From Chloroflexota bacterium (GTDB taxonomy: Bacteria > Chloroflexota > Anaerolineae > JAAEKA01): 64,000 bases of DNA. Below the pieces are notes generated by a model. That model did not search any database and was not told where the DNA came from. It saw only the letters and a program-made list of their open reading frames with translations. Of the stretch, positions 28,701 to 36,435 are shown piece by piece. A program made the translations under genes and the position numbers. The stretch spans positions 1-64,000 of the forward strand of contig JAYELL010000077.1 of the NCBI GenBank assembly GCA_034717495.1. The letters run 5' to 3'. How positions within the stretch are numbered: position 1 is the first letter of the stretch; every line of letters begins with the position of its first letter.

Positions 28701-28911
28701 CCCGCGTCGCCAACTCACCGGGCGAAGGAAGCACACGAGCCACGCCAAAATAGCCGATCAGCGTTACCCCTGCCACCGCCAGAGCGATGCAGGCAAACAT
28801 GAGAATACCGAGAACAACACTGACTATGCAGCCCTCCACCCGGGAAGGTTGCGGTCTGCTGTTGGCCGGGTCTGGCGGCCGCGGCTGCCGCGCTGAAGAT
28901 TGCTCTGTCAT
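25735..28911 (-). CDS. Class A penicillin-binding protein (glycosyltransferase/transpeptidase) with duplicated C-terminal domains
   Basis: About 1058 residues. One membrane anchor (about 30-60), GT51 glycosyltransferase with the catalytic Glu in ATEDANFYNHRGIDP (about 120-135), transpeptidase with SSIK (about 400), SLN (about 461) and KTGTSNDVRDGW (about 614). It polymerises and cross-links peptidoglycan outside the cytoplasmic membrane. The C-terminal extension is unusual: one domain of about 95 residues (VLIAQPRDGQPVEG...YLVEYGESY), a Thr/Pro-rich linker of about 160 residues, then a second copy (SLDSPRNGETLSG...YQLEYGLND). The ATG at 28911 (MTEQ) may be used rather than 28920. Confidence 0.95.
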   Translation of the reverse strand: MTEQSSARQPRPPDPANSRPQPSRVEGCIVSVVLGILMFACIALAVAGVTLIGYFGVARVLPSPGELATRANQGQTTRIYDRDGQLLQAPLAPNDPTAGVRRRVSLDEISPYLIAATVATEDANFYNHRGIDPVALARAVFQALRTQAPIAGTSTISQQLVKLVFLSPERTVSRKLKEAVLAAEITRRYDKDRVLEFYLNEINYGNLAYGAEAASQVYFGKAASELTLAEASLLAGLPQSPATYDPLQNPEAARRRQSDVLRLMVQHGAITPEQADAAWLEALTYHGSGLESIRLEKAPHFVMVVRSQLEQLFGPEVAYRSGLQVYTSLDSELQDGAETAIRQGIDRLRHLNVSNGALVAIRPGTGEILAMVGSADFNDPEISGQVNVALAPRQPGSSIKPFTYLATFEQSEDWWTVATMIEDVRTEFDDGPGRPPYVPVNYDGKEHGWVSVRTALANSLNIPAVKALEHVGVDALLDVTDRFGIETLTRPGHPAYGLSLTLGGGDVTLLEMTGAYAGLATAGTWVAPSSILCILDAEGRVLEMLDVPELPETCRNAPFSSDARVMAAERRQAAAPQDAYLITDILKDNEARSSTFGPDSALRLDRPAAAKTGTSNDVRDGWTLGYTPELVAGVWVGNSSGAAMHQDLSGSQVAAPIWKQFMTNALASQPARGFPIPNGVVVSEVCSATGTVPDSSCPPELRRAEVFAAGKLPPGADPSRYQVLIAQPRDGQPVEGVVQIMGSAKIPDFDHYLVEYGESYSPGAWGLIAGPIREQIEGGQLAVWDTRPLPKDGPHVLRVAAVDRRGVRYESPAVRVDVIHPVPTRTPTPTLLPTATWTPIPTATWQWPTPWVTATLTSTVLPPLTETPGPPISTATPAVPTWTPTLQTPTETALLPTATPTSTPVVPTPTPTKTPVTASPTATQPLASPTLTNTPVLPTPTATPGATVTPVPTVTPPGPGSLVVSLDSPRNGETLSGDVSITGRAEGLAFLSYQLEYGLNDGWFAVDPGQPEILVPRAGELGVWDTTLVPNGPYMLKLTVRGINGQAATAIVGIVVQN

Positions 28912-29030
28912 GACATCCAATTAGACGGGTTCGCTAGCCGAATTGTTCATTTTATGGCCTGCTGTACCTCCGGGGGCTGATGGTATCATGCTGAACCGGG
29001 TAGAGCAAGCTGGTTTGTTATCCAGACCTT

Positions 29031-29059
29031 TTGCCGTAGCTGCCAGAAAAGGCTATAAT
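29031..29059 (+). promoter_or_regulatory. Promoter of the slipin gene
   Basis: TTGCCG (29031-29036), 17-base spacer, TATAAT (29054-29059), about 120 bases before the ATG. Confidence 0.7.
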
Positions 29060-29179
29060 AACGGCAGAGTTACCATCGTTGGATGGTTGCTATCCGACAG
29101 AGGTGCGACCTGTCGCAACTATCCCTGGACTTGGGCCCATTGCTGGGATGAAATTGCCCAACAACGAAAGGAATTCAAT

Positions 29180-30022
29180 ATGGGCGGTTTATTGAACTCG
29201 TTGATCGGTTTTATCATCTTGATTGCCGTCGTGCTGGTCATTGCCAGCTCGGCCATCAAGGTTGTGCAGGAATATGAACGGGGCGTGATCTTCCGTCTGG
29301 GACGCCTGGTTGGCGCCAAAGGACCCGGTCTGTTCTTCATCATTCCTTTCATCGATCGAATGGTCAAGGTTGACCTTCGTGTGATCACCCTGGATGTACC
29401 CTCCCAGGAGGCGATCACCAAGGACAATGTGACCGTTTCAGTCAATGCGGTCGCCTACTTCCGGGTCGTCGACCCGGCGGCGGCCATCGTCAACGTGGAA
29501 GACTATCGACGGGCCACATGGAATATAGCGCAGACAACCCTGCGTAACGTATTGGGGCAGAGTGAGCTGGACGAACTGTTGGCCCATCGCGAGCGCATCA
29601 ACCAGAAGCTGCAACAGATCATCGATGAGGCTACTGAGCCGTGGGGAGTCAAAGTGAGCGTCGTCGAGGTCAAGGATGTGGAATTACCTCAGTCCATGCA
29701 GCGAGCCATGGCGCGCCAGGCTGAAGCCGAGCGAGAGAAACGAGCCAAGATCATCCACGCATCGGGCGAGTACGAGGCCGCTCTGCAACTCACCGAGGCG
29801 GCTGGCAGAATGGCCAGTGAACCCGCAACTCTCCAACTACGCTATCTACAGACTCTGACCGAAATCGCCGCGGAGAAAAACTCCACCATCATCTTCCCGG
29901 TACCGGTAGAGATGATGGACGCGTTCAGTAGCTTCACGGCTGGCATGAGGGGTTTGAAGCAGCCTGAAGAAGCGGTGAAATCAGAAAAAACACAACCGCA
30001 GATAGACGCTGATAACCGCTGA
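29180..30022 (+). CDS. Slipin / SPFH (band 7) membrane protein
   Basis: 280 residues: an N-terminal membrane hairpin ([18 protein letters not shown]), then the SPFH domain with [44 protein letters not shown] and the Ala/Glu-rich coiled segment [21 protein letters not shown]. Slipins form oligomeric membrane rings linked to membrane quality control, usually with an NfeD protease; no nfeD is adjacent. AAAGGAATTCAAT precedes the ATG. The last ten residues ([10 protein letters not shown]) are encoded by a dispersed repeat element, so the original C-terminus was probably different. Confidence 0.93.
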   Translation: MGGLLNSLIGFIILIAVVLVIASSAIKVVQEYERGVIFRLGRLVGAKGPGLFFIIPFIDRMVKVDLRVITLDVPSQEAITKDNVTVSVNAVAYFRVVDPAAAIVNVEDYRRATWNIAQTTLRNVLGQSELDELLAHRERINQKLQQIIDEATEPWGVKVSVVEVKDVELPQSMQRAMARQAEAEREKRAKIIHASGEYEAALQLTEAAGRMASEPATLQLRYLQTLTEIAAEKNSTIIFPVPVEMMDAFSSFTAGMRGLKQPEEAVKSEKTQPQIDADNR

Positions 30023-30101
30023 TCGGAGATAAGAAAAGATCGGCGAGAATCTGCGCCAGAGGTCTGCGTAATCAGCGTTCCTCTGGCTTGTCCAGGTCAG
30101 G
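29989..30101. repeat. Dispersed inverted-repeat element, copy B
   Basis: Runs from ACACAACCGCAGAT to TTGTCCAGGTCAGG and is nearly identical to 32623-32744. Internal arms such as CGCTGAT and ATCAGCG allow a long hairpin. Its left end lies within the slipin gene and encodes that protein's final residues and stop codon. Confidence 0.8.
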
Positions 30102-30155
30102 ATAATGGCGCAGCGGCATACCATATTCACTTAAACCAGAAGCAGGGGAGATCAC

Positions 30156-31556
30156 ATGCGTCGTTGGTTATTGATATCGATTGTGGCCCTGGCAGCCATC
30201 GTTGCACTTACCGCGGTTTTCTACTTCTTCCCGGGGGAAACAGGTCAGCCTACGAGCCAGCCAGATCCTGTCGGCACCGCGTCGGCGCCGACGGTTTTGT
30301 CGGAAGAATCGCAGGAGTCGACCTCCCAGCTAACGCTCTGGATCCAGCCGGAAGCTGGGGTCGAGCCCATTGTGAACGCCTTGGAGGGAGCAGAGACCAG
30401 CATCCGCATGAAGCTGTACAATCTGACCCAGCCAGATGTGATTCAGGCCCTGAAAGATGCAGCAGGGCGAGGAATCGATGTGCAGCTGATGGTAGAGACA
30501 AATCCCTACGGCGGTGGCTCGACCACCGCATTGCTGATACCGGAACTGCGCGGGGCAGGCATCCAGTTCAAAGCAGATCCCCGCACCTTCAGATACCTGC
30601 ACGAGAAATCCATTGTCGTGGATGATGCCATTGCCTACGTCATGACGGCCAATATGACATCCTCCGCTGTGACCGCCAATCGGGAGTACATCGTACGAAC
30701 CACTGATCCGGCCCAAGTCGACGAAATCGCAGCCGTGTTCGATGCCGACTGGGAACGGGAGGCCATCGATCTCGATAACAGCCTTTTGCACTGGGCGCCT
30801 GACAACTCCCGCCAGCGAATCATTGATCTGTTCGATTCGGCCAGGACCTCTCTCTGGATCGAGCACCAGAACCTGCAGGATTCAGAGATCGTGCAACATG
30901 TTGCCGATGCTGCCAGGCGTGGTGTGGAAGTGCGCTATATCGGGTCGCCCAGGTTTCCTATCGACGAGGATTCGGACGAGCCGGGGCGCGAGCGGATACG
31001 GCAAGCCGGGGCCCAGGTGCGCTACCTGGATGATCCCTACGTCCATGCCAAGGTTTTCGTCGTCGACGGCAAGCGGGGCTTTGTGGGCTCACAGAACTTC
31101 ACTACCAACTCCCTGGACAACAACCGGGAGTTGGGCATCGATTTTGCTGACACTGAGCCGGTCGAGCAGATGGTGGCGCAGTTCGAGAGCGATTGGGCGC
31201 GCGGGACGGCCGATGCGTTCCCTGATGCTGACAAGCCGATGCCGGCAGTGATCCCCCATACCGACGCGGACAAGTACTATTATCGGGATGATGCGACCGT
31301 GGAATTGACGGTGCAGCGGATCTACAATAACCCCAACGGCAGTGTAATCTGGCTGATGGGCGATCAGAACGAGGATGCGAACTTCAAGGTCGTCTTCTTC
31401 CCCAGCGCCTACGGTGTTTTCGAAGAGGAATATGGGGCAGAACCGGACGAAGCCTTCATGGACAAGACGATCCAGGTTACCGGGCTGATCGAAAAATACC
31501 GGGGGTGGCCCGAAATCATCGTCAACGACCTGGAGCAGGTCGTTGTAATAGAATAG
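30156..31556 (+). CDS. Phospholipase D-family protein with OB-fold-like tail
   Basis: 466 residues. N-terminal membrane anchor or signal (LLISIVALAAIVALTAVFYFF), two HxK catalytic halves: H149/K151 with TANMTSSA, and H297/K299 with GSQNFTTNSLDNNRE. Both halves of the PLD active site look complete. The C-terminal 110 residues (ATVELTVQRIYNNPNG...KTIQVTGLIEKYRGWPEIIV) resemble an OB-fold found behind other extracytoplasmic nucleases. Could be a nuclease or a phospholipase; the tail favours nucleic acid. Followed after 12 bases by a small gene. Confidence 0.87.
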   Translation: MRRWLLISIVALAAIVALTAVFYFFPGETGQPTSQPDPVGTASAPTVLSEESQESTSQLTLWIQPEAGVEPIVNALEGAETSIRMKLYNLTQPDVIQALKDAAGRGIDVQLMVETNPYGGGSTTALLIPELRGAGIQFKADPRTFRYLHEKSIVVDDAIAYVMTANMTSSAVTANREYIVRTTDPAQVDEIAAVFDADWEREAIDLDNSLLHWAPDNSRQRIIDLFDSARTSLWIEHQNLQDSEIVQHVADAARRGVEVRYIGSPRFPIDEDSDEPGRERIRQAGAQVRYLDDPYVHAKVFVVDGKRGFVGSQNFTTNSLDNNRELGIDFADTEPVEQMVAQFESDWARGTADAFPDADKPMPAVIPHTDADKYYYRDDATVELTVQRIYNNPNGSVIWLMGDQNEDANFKVVFFPSAYGVFEEEYGAEPDEAFMDKTIQVTGLIEKYRGWPEIIVNDLEQVVVIE

Positions 31557-31568
31557 GCGAGGCGACAA

Positions 31569-31934
31569 ATGACACAGGAAGCGTTCCAGGAAATCAACCT
31601 GAGTACTGCCCTGGACCACCTGGTGAATGCAGGTTGGGATGGACTGGTCGACAAGTCTTCGAGCGAATTGACAGCCAGGTTGGAGCGACCACCGTCCCCG
31701 GGCGTGTGGACGATCTCGCTCGATCGCAGTGGCCGTTTTCGATTCACCGCGACCCGCGACGTGGAAGCTCCGCTGGGTGAACGATTGTCGCTAGGTGAAC
31801 GGGAATATCGGTTGCTGCTGGAAACACTGCAAGTCCTGACGATCATGGGGGTCATGGGGTCTGCCGATGAACTGCCGGAGGTTTTGGATCAACTGGCCCA
31901 GTTGGTCCAGAAGCCAACCGGCGCCTCCGTTTGA
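31569..31934 (+). CDS. Conserved-looking small protein after the PLD gene
   Basis: 121 residues, soluble, no signal peptide. Opening MTQEAFQEINLSTALDHLVNAGWDGL and a beta-rich middle (GVWTISLDRSGRFRFTATRDVE) followed by two helices. I recognise no family. The 12-base gap to the PLD-family gene indicates a shared transcript. It ends 36 bases before the toxin-antitoxin promoter. Confidence 0.55.
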   Translation: MTQEAFQEINLSTALDHLVNAGWDGLVDKSSSELTARLERPPSPGVWTISLDRSGRFRFTATRDVEAPLGERLSLGEREYRLLLETLQVLTIMGVMGSADELPEVLDQLAQLVQKPTGASV

Positions 31935-31970
31935 AGAAAGGGACAACAGAGCGCATCGCAGAACGGGAAA

Positions 31971-32031
31971 TTGACATCGGATTGCAATCCGTGCTAAAAT
32001 CAAGCAACCAATTGCTTATCAGTTGCTTGAT
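31971..32031 (+). promoter_or_regulatory. Promoter and operator of the toxin-antitoxin operon
   Basis: TTGACA (31971-31976), 18-base spacer, TAAAAT (31995-32000). Overlapping the -10 is a perfect 10-base inverted repeat, ATCAAGCAAC (31999-32008) and GTTGCTTGAT (32022-32031), with an additional TTGCTT half-site between them (32012-32017). This is the usual layout for autorepression by an antitoxin or toxin-antitoxin complex. Confidence 0.8.
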
Positions 32032-32043
32032 TGAAGGTGAACC

Positions 32044-32322
32044 ATGAACAGGATTCCGGAGCTGGTACCCATTTCCGACATGCGCCAACGACAAAACGAT
32101 ATCCTTGCCAGTTTGAGCGGGCAGCCTATCGTGCTAACCCAGCACGGTCGCAGCGCGGCCGTGTTGGTAAGCCCTGAAGAGTGGAATCGCATAGTCGAAG
32201 AGCTGGAAGATCTGCAAGACGCCCTGGACGCGATAGAAGCAAAGAACGAGCCAGGCGCAATTTCCTTTGGCGACTATCTAACCAGCAGGGGGAGCAGTGT
32301 ATCGCCTGCAGCTGAAGCCTAG
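32044..32322 (+). CDS. Phd/YefM-type antitoxin
   Basis: 92 residues. The N-terminal half matches Phd/YefM: LVPISDMRQRQNDILASLSGQPIVLTQHGRSAAVLVSPEEWN-type, which binds DNA; the C-terminal helix (EELEDLQDALDAIEAK) should wrap the toxin. Overlaps the toxin gene by 26 bases. Expected to repress its own operon through the adjacent palindrome. Confidence 0.9.
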   Translation: MNRIPELVPISDMRQRQNDILASLSGQPIVLTQHGRSAAVLVSPEEWNRIVEELEDLQDALDAIEAKNEPGAISFGDYLTSRGSSVSPAAEA

Positions 32323-32548
32323 CGCGCAGAAAGACCTTGATCGGTTGCGCGGTTCTTTGTGGGAGCGCGTCAAGACTGCCATAGTGCTGCTTGCAACCGA
32401 CCCGCGCCCACACCGTTGCTCCAAGTTGCGGGGGGATGCCGGCTACAAGATACGCGCAGGTGATTATCGTATCCTGTACGACATCGAGGACGAAAGCAGA
32501 ATCGTCACCATCTTGAGAGTGACGCATAGGCGGGACGCCTACAAGTAG
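32297..32548 (+). CDS. RelE/ParE-family toxin
   Basis: 83 residues starting with GTG inside the antitoxin gene. The fold is shown by YRLQLKPSAQKDLDRLRG, KLRGDAGYKIRAGDYRILYDI and the C-terminal VTILRVTHRRDAYK; the basic tail with Arg and Tyr resembles RelE-type mRNA interferases that cut on the ribosome. ParE-type gyrase poisoning cannot be fully excluded. AGGGGGAGCA precedes the GTG. Confidence 0.9.
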   Translation: MYRLQLKPSAQKDLDRLRGSLWERVKTAIVLLATDPRPHRCSKLRGDAGYKIRAGDYRILYDIEDESRIVTILRVTHRRDAYK

Positions 32549-32622
32549 ATACCAGTGACGCTTCGAGTGGATCGATGGATTGCGCCGGATTTGAGTGTGG
32601 CACTGCGGTGAAAAGAAGAAAA

Positions 32623-32744
32623 AACAAACACAACCGCAGATAACGCTGATAAACGCAGATCAGACAAAAAAAGATCAGAGAAGATCGGCGTGAATCTGCG
32701 CCGAAGGTCTGCATAATCAGCGTTCCTCTGGCTTGTCCAGGTTA
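32623..32744. repeat. Dispersed inverted-repeat element, copy C
   Basis: Nearly the same sequence as 29989-30101. Nested arms AACGCTGAT (32642-32650)/ATCAGCGTT (32716-32724) and CGCAGAT (32654-32660)/ATCTGCG (32694-32700) would fold into one hairpin. It fills most of the gap between the toxin and ComEA genes; no ORF is supported inside it. Confidence 0.8.
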
Positions 32745-32801
32745 GGGAATTCTCAGCCGCAACATTGAAGGGGATCATAACCGAAAAGTGGGGAGGGAAT
32801 C

Positions 32802-33467
32802 ATGGGAGAAGAAACGCCTCCGGTGGAAGGGGCTGCAAAGGGATCGCGCGTGCCGCTGGCGGTCCTGCTGACGTCCCTGTTTTGGGTGACAGTTTGTGGC
32901 CTGGCGCTGTTCCTATGGCGCAAACCGGCGCCCGTCGCGTTCGAAATCCAGCCGCCACCGGCGACGGTAACGCCGTTGCCAACAGCCACGCCAGAACCGA
33001 CAGCCACGCCGCCACCGTTACTCGTTCACGTGGATGGGGCAGTCGAGACCCCTGGCGTAGTTCAATTGGCGCCGGGCAGCCGGCTGCAGGATGCCATTGC
33101 GGCGGCCGGCGGCCTGGCGAAGGAAGCAGATCTGGCAAGCCTGAGTCTGGCAGTGGCCCTGCGAGATGGTCAGAAGGTATACGTACCGGTGGCCGGAGAA
33201 ACCCCGCCGCCTCAGCCGATCGTGGAAATGCAGACCGGGGAAAACCCGGCTGAGGAAACGCCGGTTGAAATGCCCATAAACATCAACCGCGCCTCGGAAG
33301 CAGAGCTGCAGGCTTTACCTGGTATTGGACCGAAAACGGCTGCAGCAATCCTGGCCTATCGCGACCAAAACGGTCCATTTGCTGCTGTGGACAATATCGT
33401 AGAGGTGAAAGGAATCGGAGAAAGTACGTTGGCGAAGCTGAGGCAGTTCATCACTGTTGGTCCGTGA
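32802..33467 (+). CDS. ComEA-like DNA-binding protein (SLBB plus helix-hairpin-helix)
   Basis: 221 residues: cytoplasmic head, one membrane helix (about 18-40), a TPEPTATPPP spacer, a SLBB domain (LLVHVDGAVETPGVVQL...VYVPV, about 73-130) and a C-terminal double HhH (ININRASEAELQALPGIGPKTAAAILAY). ComEA binds incoming DNA in natural transformation. comEC is not adjacent. A GGAGGGAATC ribosome site precedes the ATG. Its 3' end overlaps the convergent YihY gene by 17 bases. Confidence 0.9.
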   Translation: MGEETPPVEGAAKGSRVPLAVLLTSLFWVTVCGLALFLWRKPAPVAFEIQPPPATVTPLPTATPEPTATPPPLLVHVDGAVETPGVVQLAPGSRLQDAIAAAGGLAKEADLASLSLAVALRDGQKVYVPVAGETPPPQPIVEMQTGENPAEETPVEMPININRASEAELQALPGIGPKTAAAILAYRDQNGPFAAVDNIVEVKGIGESTLAKLRQFITVGP

Positions 33468-34404
33468 TGAGTTTCTCCCTGGCGGAGCGCCACCATTTGC
33501 TACGCAGGTGAAGTGAGATCGCAGCACTCAGATGCGCGCCGACCAGGATGATGAGCATGCTGAGATATACCCAAAACATGACAACCACGACCGTCGTAAG
33601 GGACCCATACACCAACTCGTAGCGAGCCAACCCACTGCTCAAATACCAGGAAAAGCCAACAGAAAGCACCTGCCAGGCCAGGGCAGCCAGTCCCGCTGCA
33701 ATAGCCGCAGCACGCCAGGGCACATGGGCGCGGGGAATCCAGTGATATAGGGCCAGAAAGACAAGGAAGCTGACCGCCAATGTTACAACCCGTGGATAGC
33801 TCGCTCCCAGTAGGGTGCCACCGTTCCATAGTTCGCTCACCAATGGGATATCCAGCGCTTCGAGAACACCGATAACTGTGCTGGCAACCAGCGTTGTAAT
33901 CAACGCGACACCCAGGATGATGATCATCGCGATGCCCAACAGCCGGTGTTGAATCGGGCTTCGAAGAGGTTCATAGTCCCAGGCGGCGCCAATGCTGAGG
34001 GTAAGGGTTGAAAAAGCCGCTGATGACGCCCAGAGCAGACCAAGGACACTGATAATCCCAATCTCTCCCCTCACTGTAAAAGCTCTTTCGATGGTGTTGA
34101 CTACCATATCCTGAATCCCCAAAGCATCTGGTAACACCAGAAACATTATCTCGACAAAAAACGCCTGAGCCTGATTGACGTCGACAAACAGGCTGGCGAG
34201 GAACACCAAAAAAAGCATCAAGGGAAAAAGCGAGAAGAGGGTGTAATAGGAAATGCTTGCAGCCGACTGGGCAGCCCGCTTCTCGCTGACTTGCTCAACC
34301 GTCCGGCGCAGGATGCCTGCTACTCCCCCGGATCTGGCGTTGGCCTCCTCGTACAATTCTTCGAATTGCTCGGCCAGCTTTTGGGTATTGTTCTCTTGCG
34401 CCAT
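33451..34404 (-). CDS. YihY/BrkB-family membrane protein
   Basis: 317 residues. Six hydrophobic helices with the family pattern: KRAAQSAASISYYTLFSLFPLMLFLVFLA near the start, ALYHWIPRAHVPWRAAAIAAGLAALAWQVLSVGFSWYL in the middle, and a last helix FWVYLSMLIILVGAHLSAAI. A former RNase BN annotation for this family is wrong; its role is unknown, perhaps transport. Convergent with comEA. Confidence 0.9.
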   Translation of the reverse strand: MAQENNTQKLAEQFEELYEEANARSGGVAGILRRTVEQVSEKRAAQSAASISYYTLFSLFPLMLFLVFLASLFVDVNQAQAFFVEIMFLVLPDALGIQDMVVNTIERAFTVRGEIGIISVLGLLWASSAAFSTLTLSIGAAWDYEPLRSPIQHRLLGIAMIIILGVALITTLVASTVIGVLEALDIPLVSELWNGGTLLGASYPRVVTLAVSFLVFLALYHWIPRAHVPWRAAAIAAGLAALAWQVLSVGFSWYLSSGLARYELVYGSLTTVVVVMFWVYLSMLIILVGAHLSAAISLHLRSKWWRSAREKLITDQQ

Positions 34405-34655
34405 CTCACACCAATCCGCGTGACCGATTCATTTCGGATTCATTGCGAACGATCCTTTATGGTATCGAACGATCTGGTCTGCCATAGTCTACCAAATCGT
34501 TCCCCGCAGGGCAAATGAGTGCGAACACCTCGCACAAACAATTGACTATTCACCCCAGGGTCCCACCGCCAGGTGCCCTTGGAGAACCACCCCGGAGCGT
34601 CAGCGAAGTGGGCGGAGCGGGCGAAGTGGATTGACCACTGACAATTGACAATTTG
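34405..34655. other. Intergenic gap without a gene
   Basis: No ORF with a ribosome site is seen. It contains short repeated words (GACAATTGACA-like around 34542 and 34634; CGAAGTGG twice around 34603-34629) typical of the degenerate repeats in this genome. Confidence 0.5.
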
Positions 34656-36425
34656 CTAGCTGGTCAGCCACATGATTTGATAGGGTTGAAGAACCACATG
34701 CAATCGGCCATCCGTGGCTCCAATATCTGCCTGGCTAACGAGGTCCTGCAAACTCCCGCCGCGGGTCAGAGACATGGCATTCAGACTCAGATCCACCTCC
34801 TGGCTGCGATCGGACACATTGATGAGGCAAATGACGGTATCGCTACCATCCAGAGAGGAACGGATGAGCCCGAAAACCGATCGACTCAGTGCAAGCACCT
34901 CCTGGATCGACGCCGGATGAAAGGCAGAGTGTTCTCGTCGCAGCTGCAGCAGCTGGCGAACTCCATGGTACACATGATGGCAATGCGAGCACTGATCGGC
35001 CAGCATTTCCTCGATCTGCCAGCATTCGAACTTCTCCCGGTTTAGCGACCGGGATCTGCCCGTTTCCTCATAACAGGGTCGACAGTTGCGCGAACCAAAC
35101 AGGCTGTGCACGTAGATACCGGGTACCCCCGCCAGCGACAGCAGGATCGCCTGTGAAGCAAGGAAACGGTTTACATCGATTTCGAGATCAGGACTGCGCG
35201 GGTCGTTCAGGAAATCGTAAAGGGTAGTATTCAACTCATAGACGTTGCGAGTGCCATCTGGATTGTCCTTGTAGCTCACCTGGCCACCATGGGCAATCGT
35301 TTGATCGACCAGTCGTTGCACCTCGTCAGCGGTCAGGATACCTTCGGCAGGTCGCACACCGATCCCATCATGGGACGCGATAAAGTTGAAGAAAGTGGCC
35401 CCGGGCACCGGCGTTTTGAGCATCGATGCCCACCGGGAAAGGCGCAACGCGTCACCTGTCTGCAGTGCATGCAAGGTCAGCGGAGCCAGGGAGAAATTAT
35501 AGACCATCTGTGCCTCGTCGGTACTCCCTGTCCCTGGCACCGCATCGCCAAAATAGCTGATATTCTCCTCATGAGGCACGTTGGTTTCGGTGATCAGCAT
35601 CACCCCCGGAGCAACCATATCCAACACCGCGCGCCATAACTTGACCACGAGATGGGTCTGGGGAAGGTGAATGCACGAGGTACCGATTTCCTTCCAAAGA
35701 TAGGCGATAGCATCCAGGCGAATGAATTCGGCGCCGTGGGACACATAATGCAGCAAAACATCGATGATCTCAAGCAGGACCTGAGGATCGGCGTAATTCA
35801 GGTCGATTTGGTCGTCACTGAAGGTCGTCCACACATGGCTCGTGCCATATATTGTTTCCACCGGCGTCAACAGGGGTAATGCCCGCGGGCGTACCACGTT
35901 GGAAAGGTCGGTCTCTGGATCAACCCGGATGAAATAGAGGGAATACGGCCTTTCCTCCTGTAAGAAGGCTTGAAACCAGGCACTCTGCCGGGAGATGTGA
36001 TTGATCACCGCATCGAGCATCAGGCGAAAGTCCTGGGACAGGGCATCAATATCTGCCCATGTTCCGAGATTCGGGTCGATCTGCATGTAGTCGATTACAG
36101 AGAAGCCATCATCCGAGGAGAATGGGAAGCATGGAAGAATATGGACGCCGCTAAGCACGTCCGCCAGATAAGTCCGAAGGAACCGGTGCAGCGTCTCAAG
36201 GGGGGCACGGTCGGGTTCCAGGAATTGATCCCCATAGGTGATCAGGATCGCATCCTTTTCGGTCAAGCGCTGGCCGGTGGACCTGACACCCCTGTTCAAT
36301 CCAGGATAACGCGCTGCAAAAACTGCCAGTCTTTCGGACAGTTGCTGCCAGGCCAGATCGGCTCGCCGTTCGCCATAGAGCAGTGCCAGATAGTTTTTTA
36401 TCTTGCGGTCAGATGGCATGAGCAC
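34656..36425 (-). CDS. GH13_18 sugar phosphorylase, probably glucosylglycerate phosphorylase
   Basis: 589 residues of the sucrose-phosphorylase subfamily: HRFLRTYLADVLSGVHILPCFPFSSDDGFSVIDY, nucleophile Asp238 in FIRLDAIAYLWK, acid/base Glu280 in LITETNVPHEEN, and SHDGIG (352-356). These enzymes split glucosides with phosphate to give glucose-1-phosphate. The last gene of the sugar operon, 10 bases behind glycerate kinase; glycerate kinase beside it is the reason to prefer glucosylglycerate (E. coli YcjM-like) over sucrose. Not resolved by motif alone. Confidence 0.8.
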   Translation of the reverse strand: MLMPSDRKIKNYLALLYGERRADLAWQQLSERLAVFAARYPGLNRGVRSTGQRLTEKDAILITYGDQFLEPDRAPLETLHRFLRTYLADVLSGVHILPCFPFSSDDGFSVIDYMQIDPNLGTWADIDALSQDFRLMLDAVINHISRQSAWFQAFLQEERPYSLYFIRVDPETDLSNVVRPRALPLLTPVETIYGTSHVWTTFSDDQIDLNYADPQVLLEIIDVLLHYVSHGAEFIRLDAIAYLWKEIGTSCIHLPQTHLVVKLWRAVLDMVAPGVMLITETNVPHEENISYFGDAVPGTGSTDEAQMVYNFSLAPLTLHALQTGDALRLSRWASMLKTPVPGATFFNFIASHDGIGVRPAEGILTADEVQRLVDQTIAHGGQVSYKDNPDGTRNVYELNTTLYDFLNDPRSPDLEIDVNRFLASQAILLSLAGVPGIYVHSLFGSRNCRPCYEETGRSRSLNREKFECWQIEEMLADQCSHCHHVYHGVRQLLQLRREHSAFHPASIQEVLALSRSVFGLIRSSLDGSDTVICLINVSDRSQEVDLSLNAMSLTRGGSLQDLVSQADIGATDGRLHVVLQPYQIMWLTS

Positions 36426-36435
36426 CTGAGCCCTT

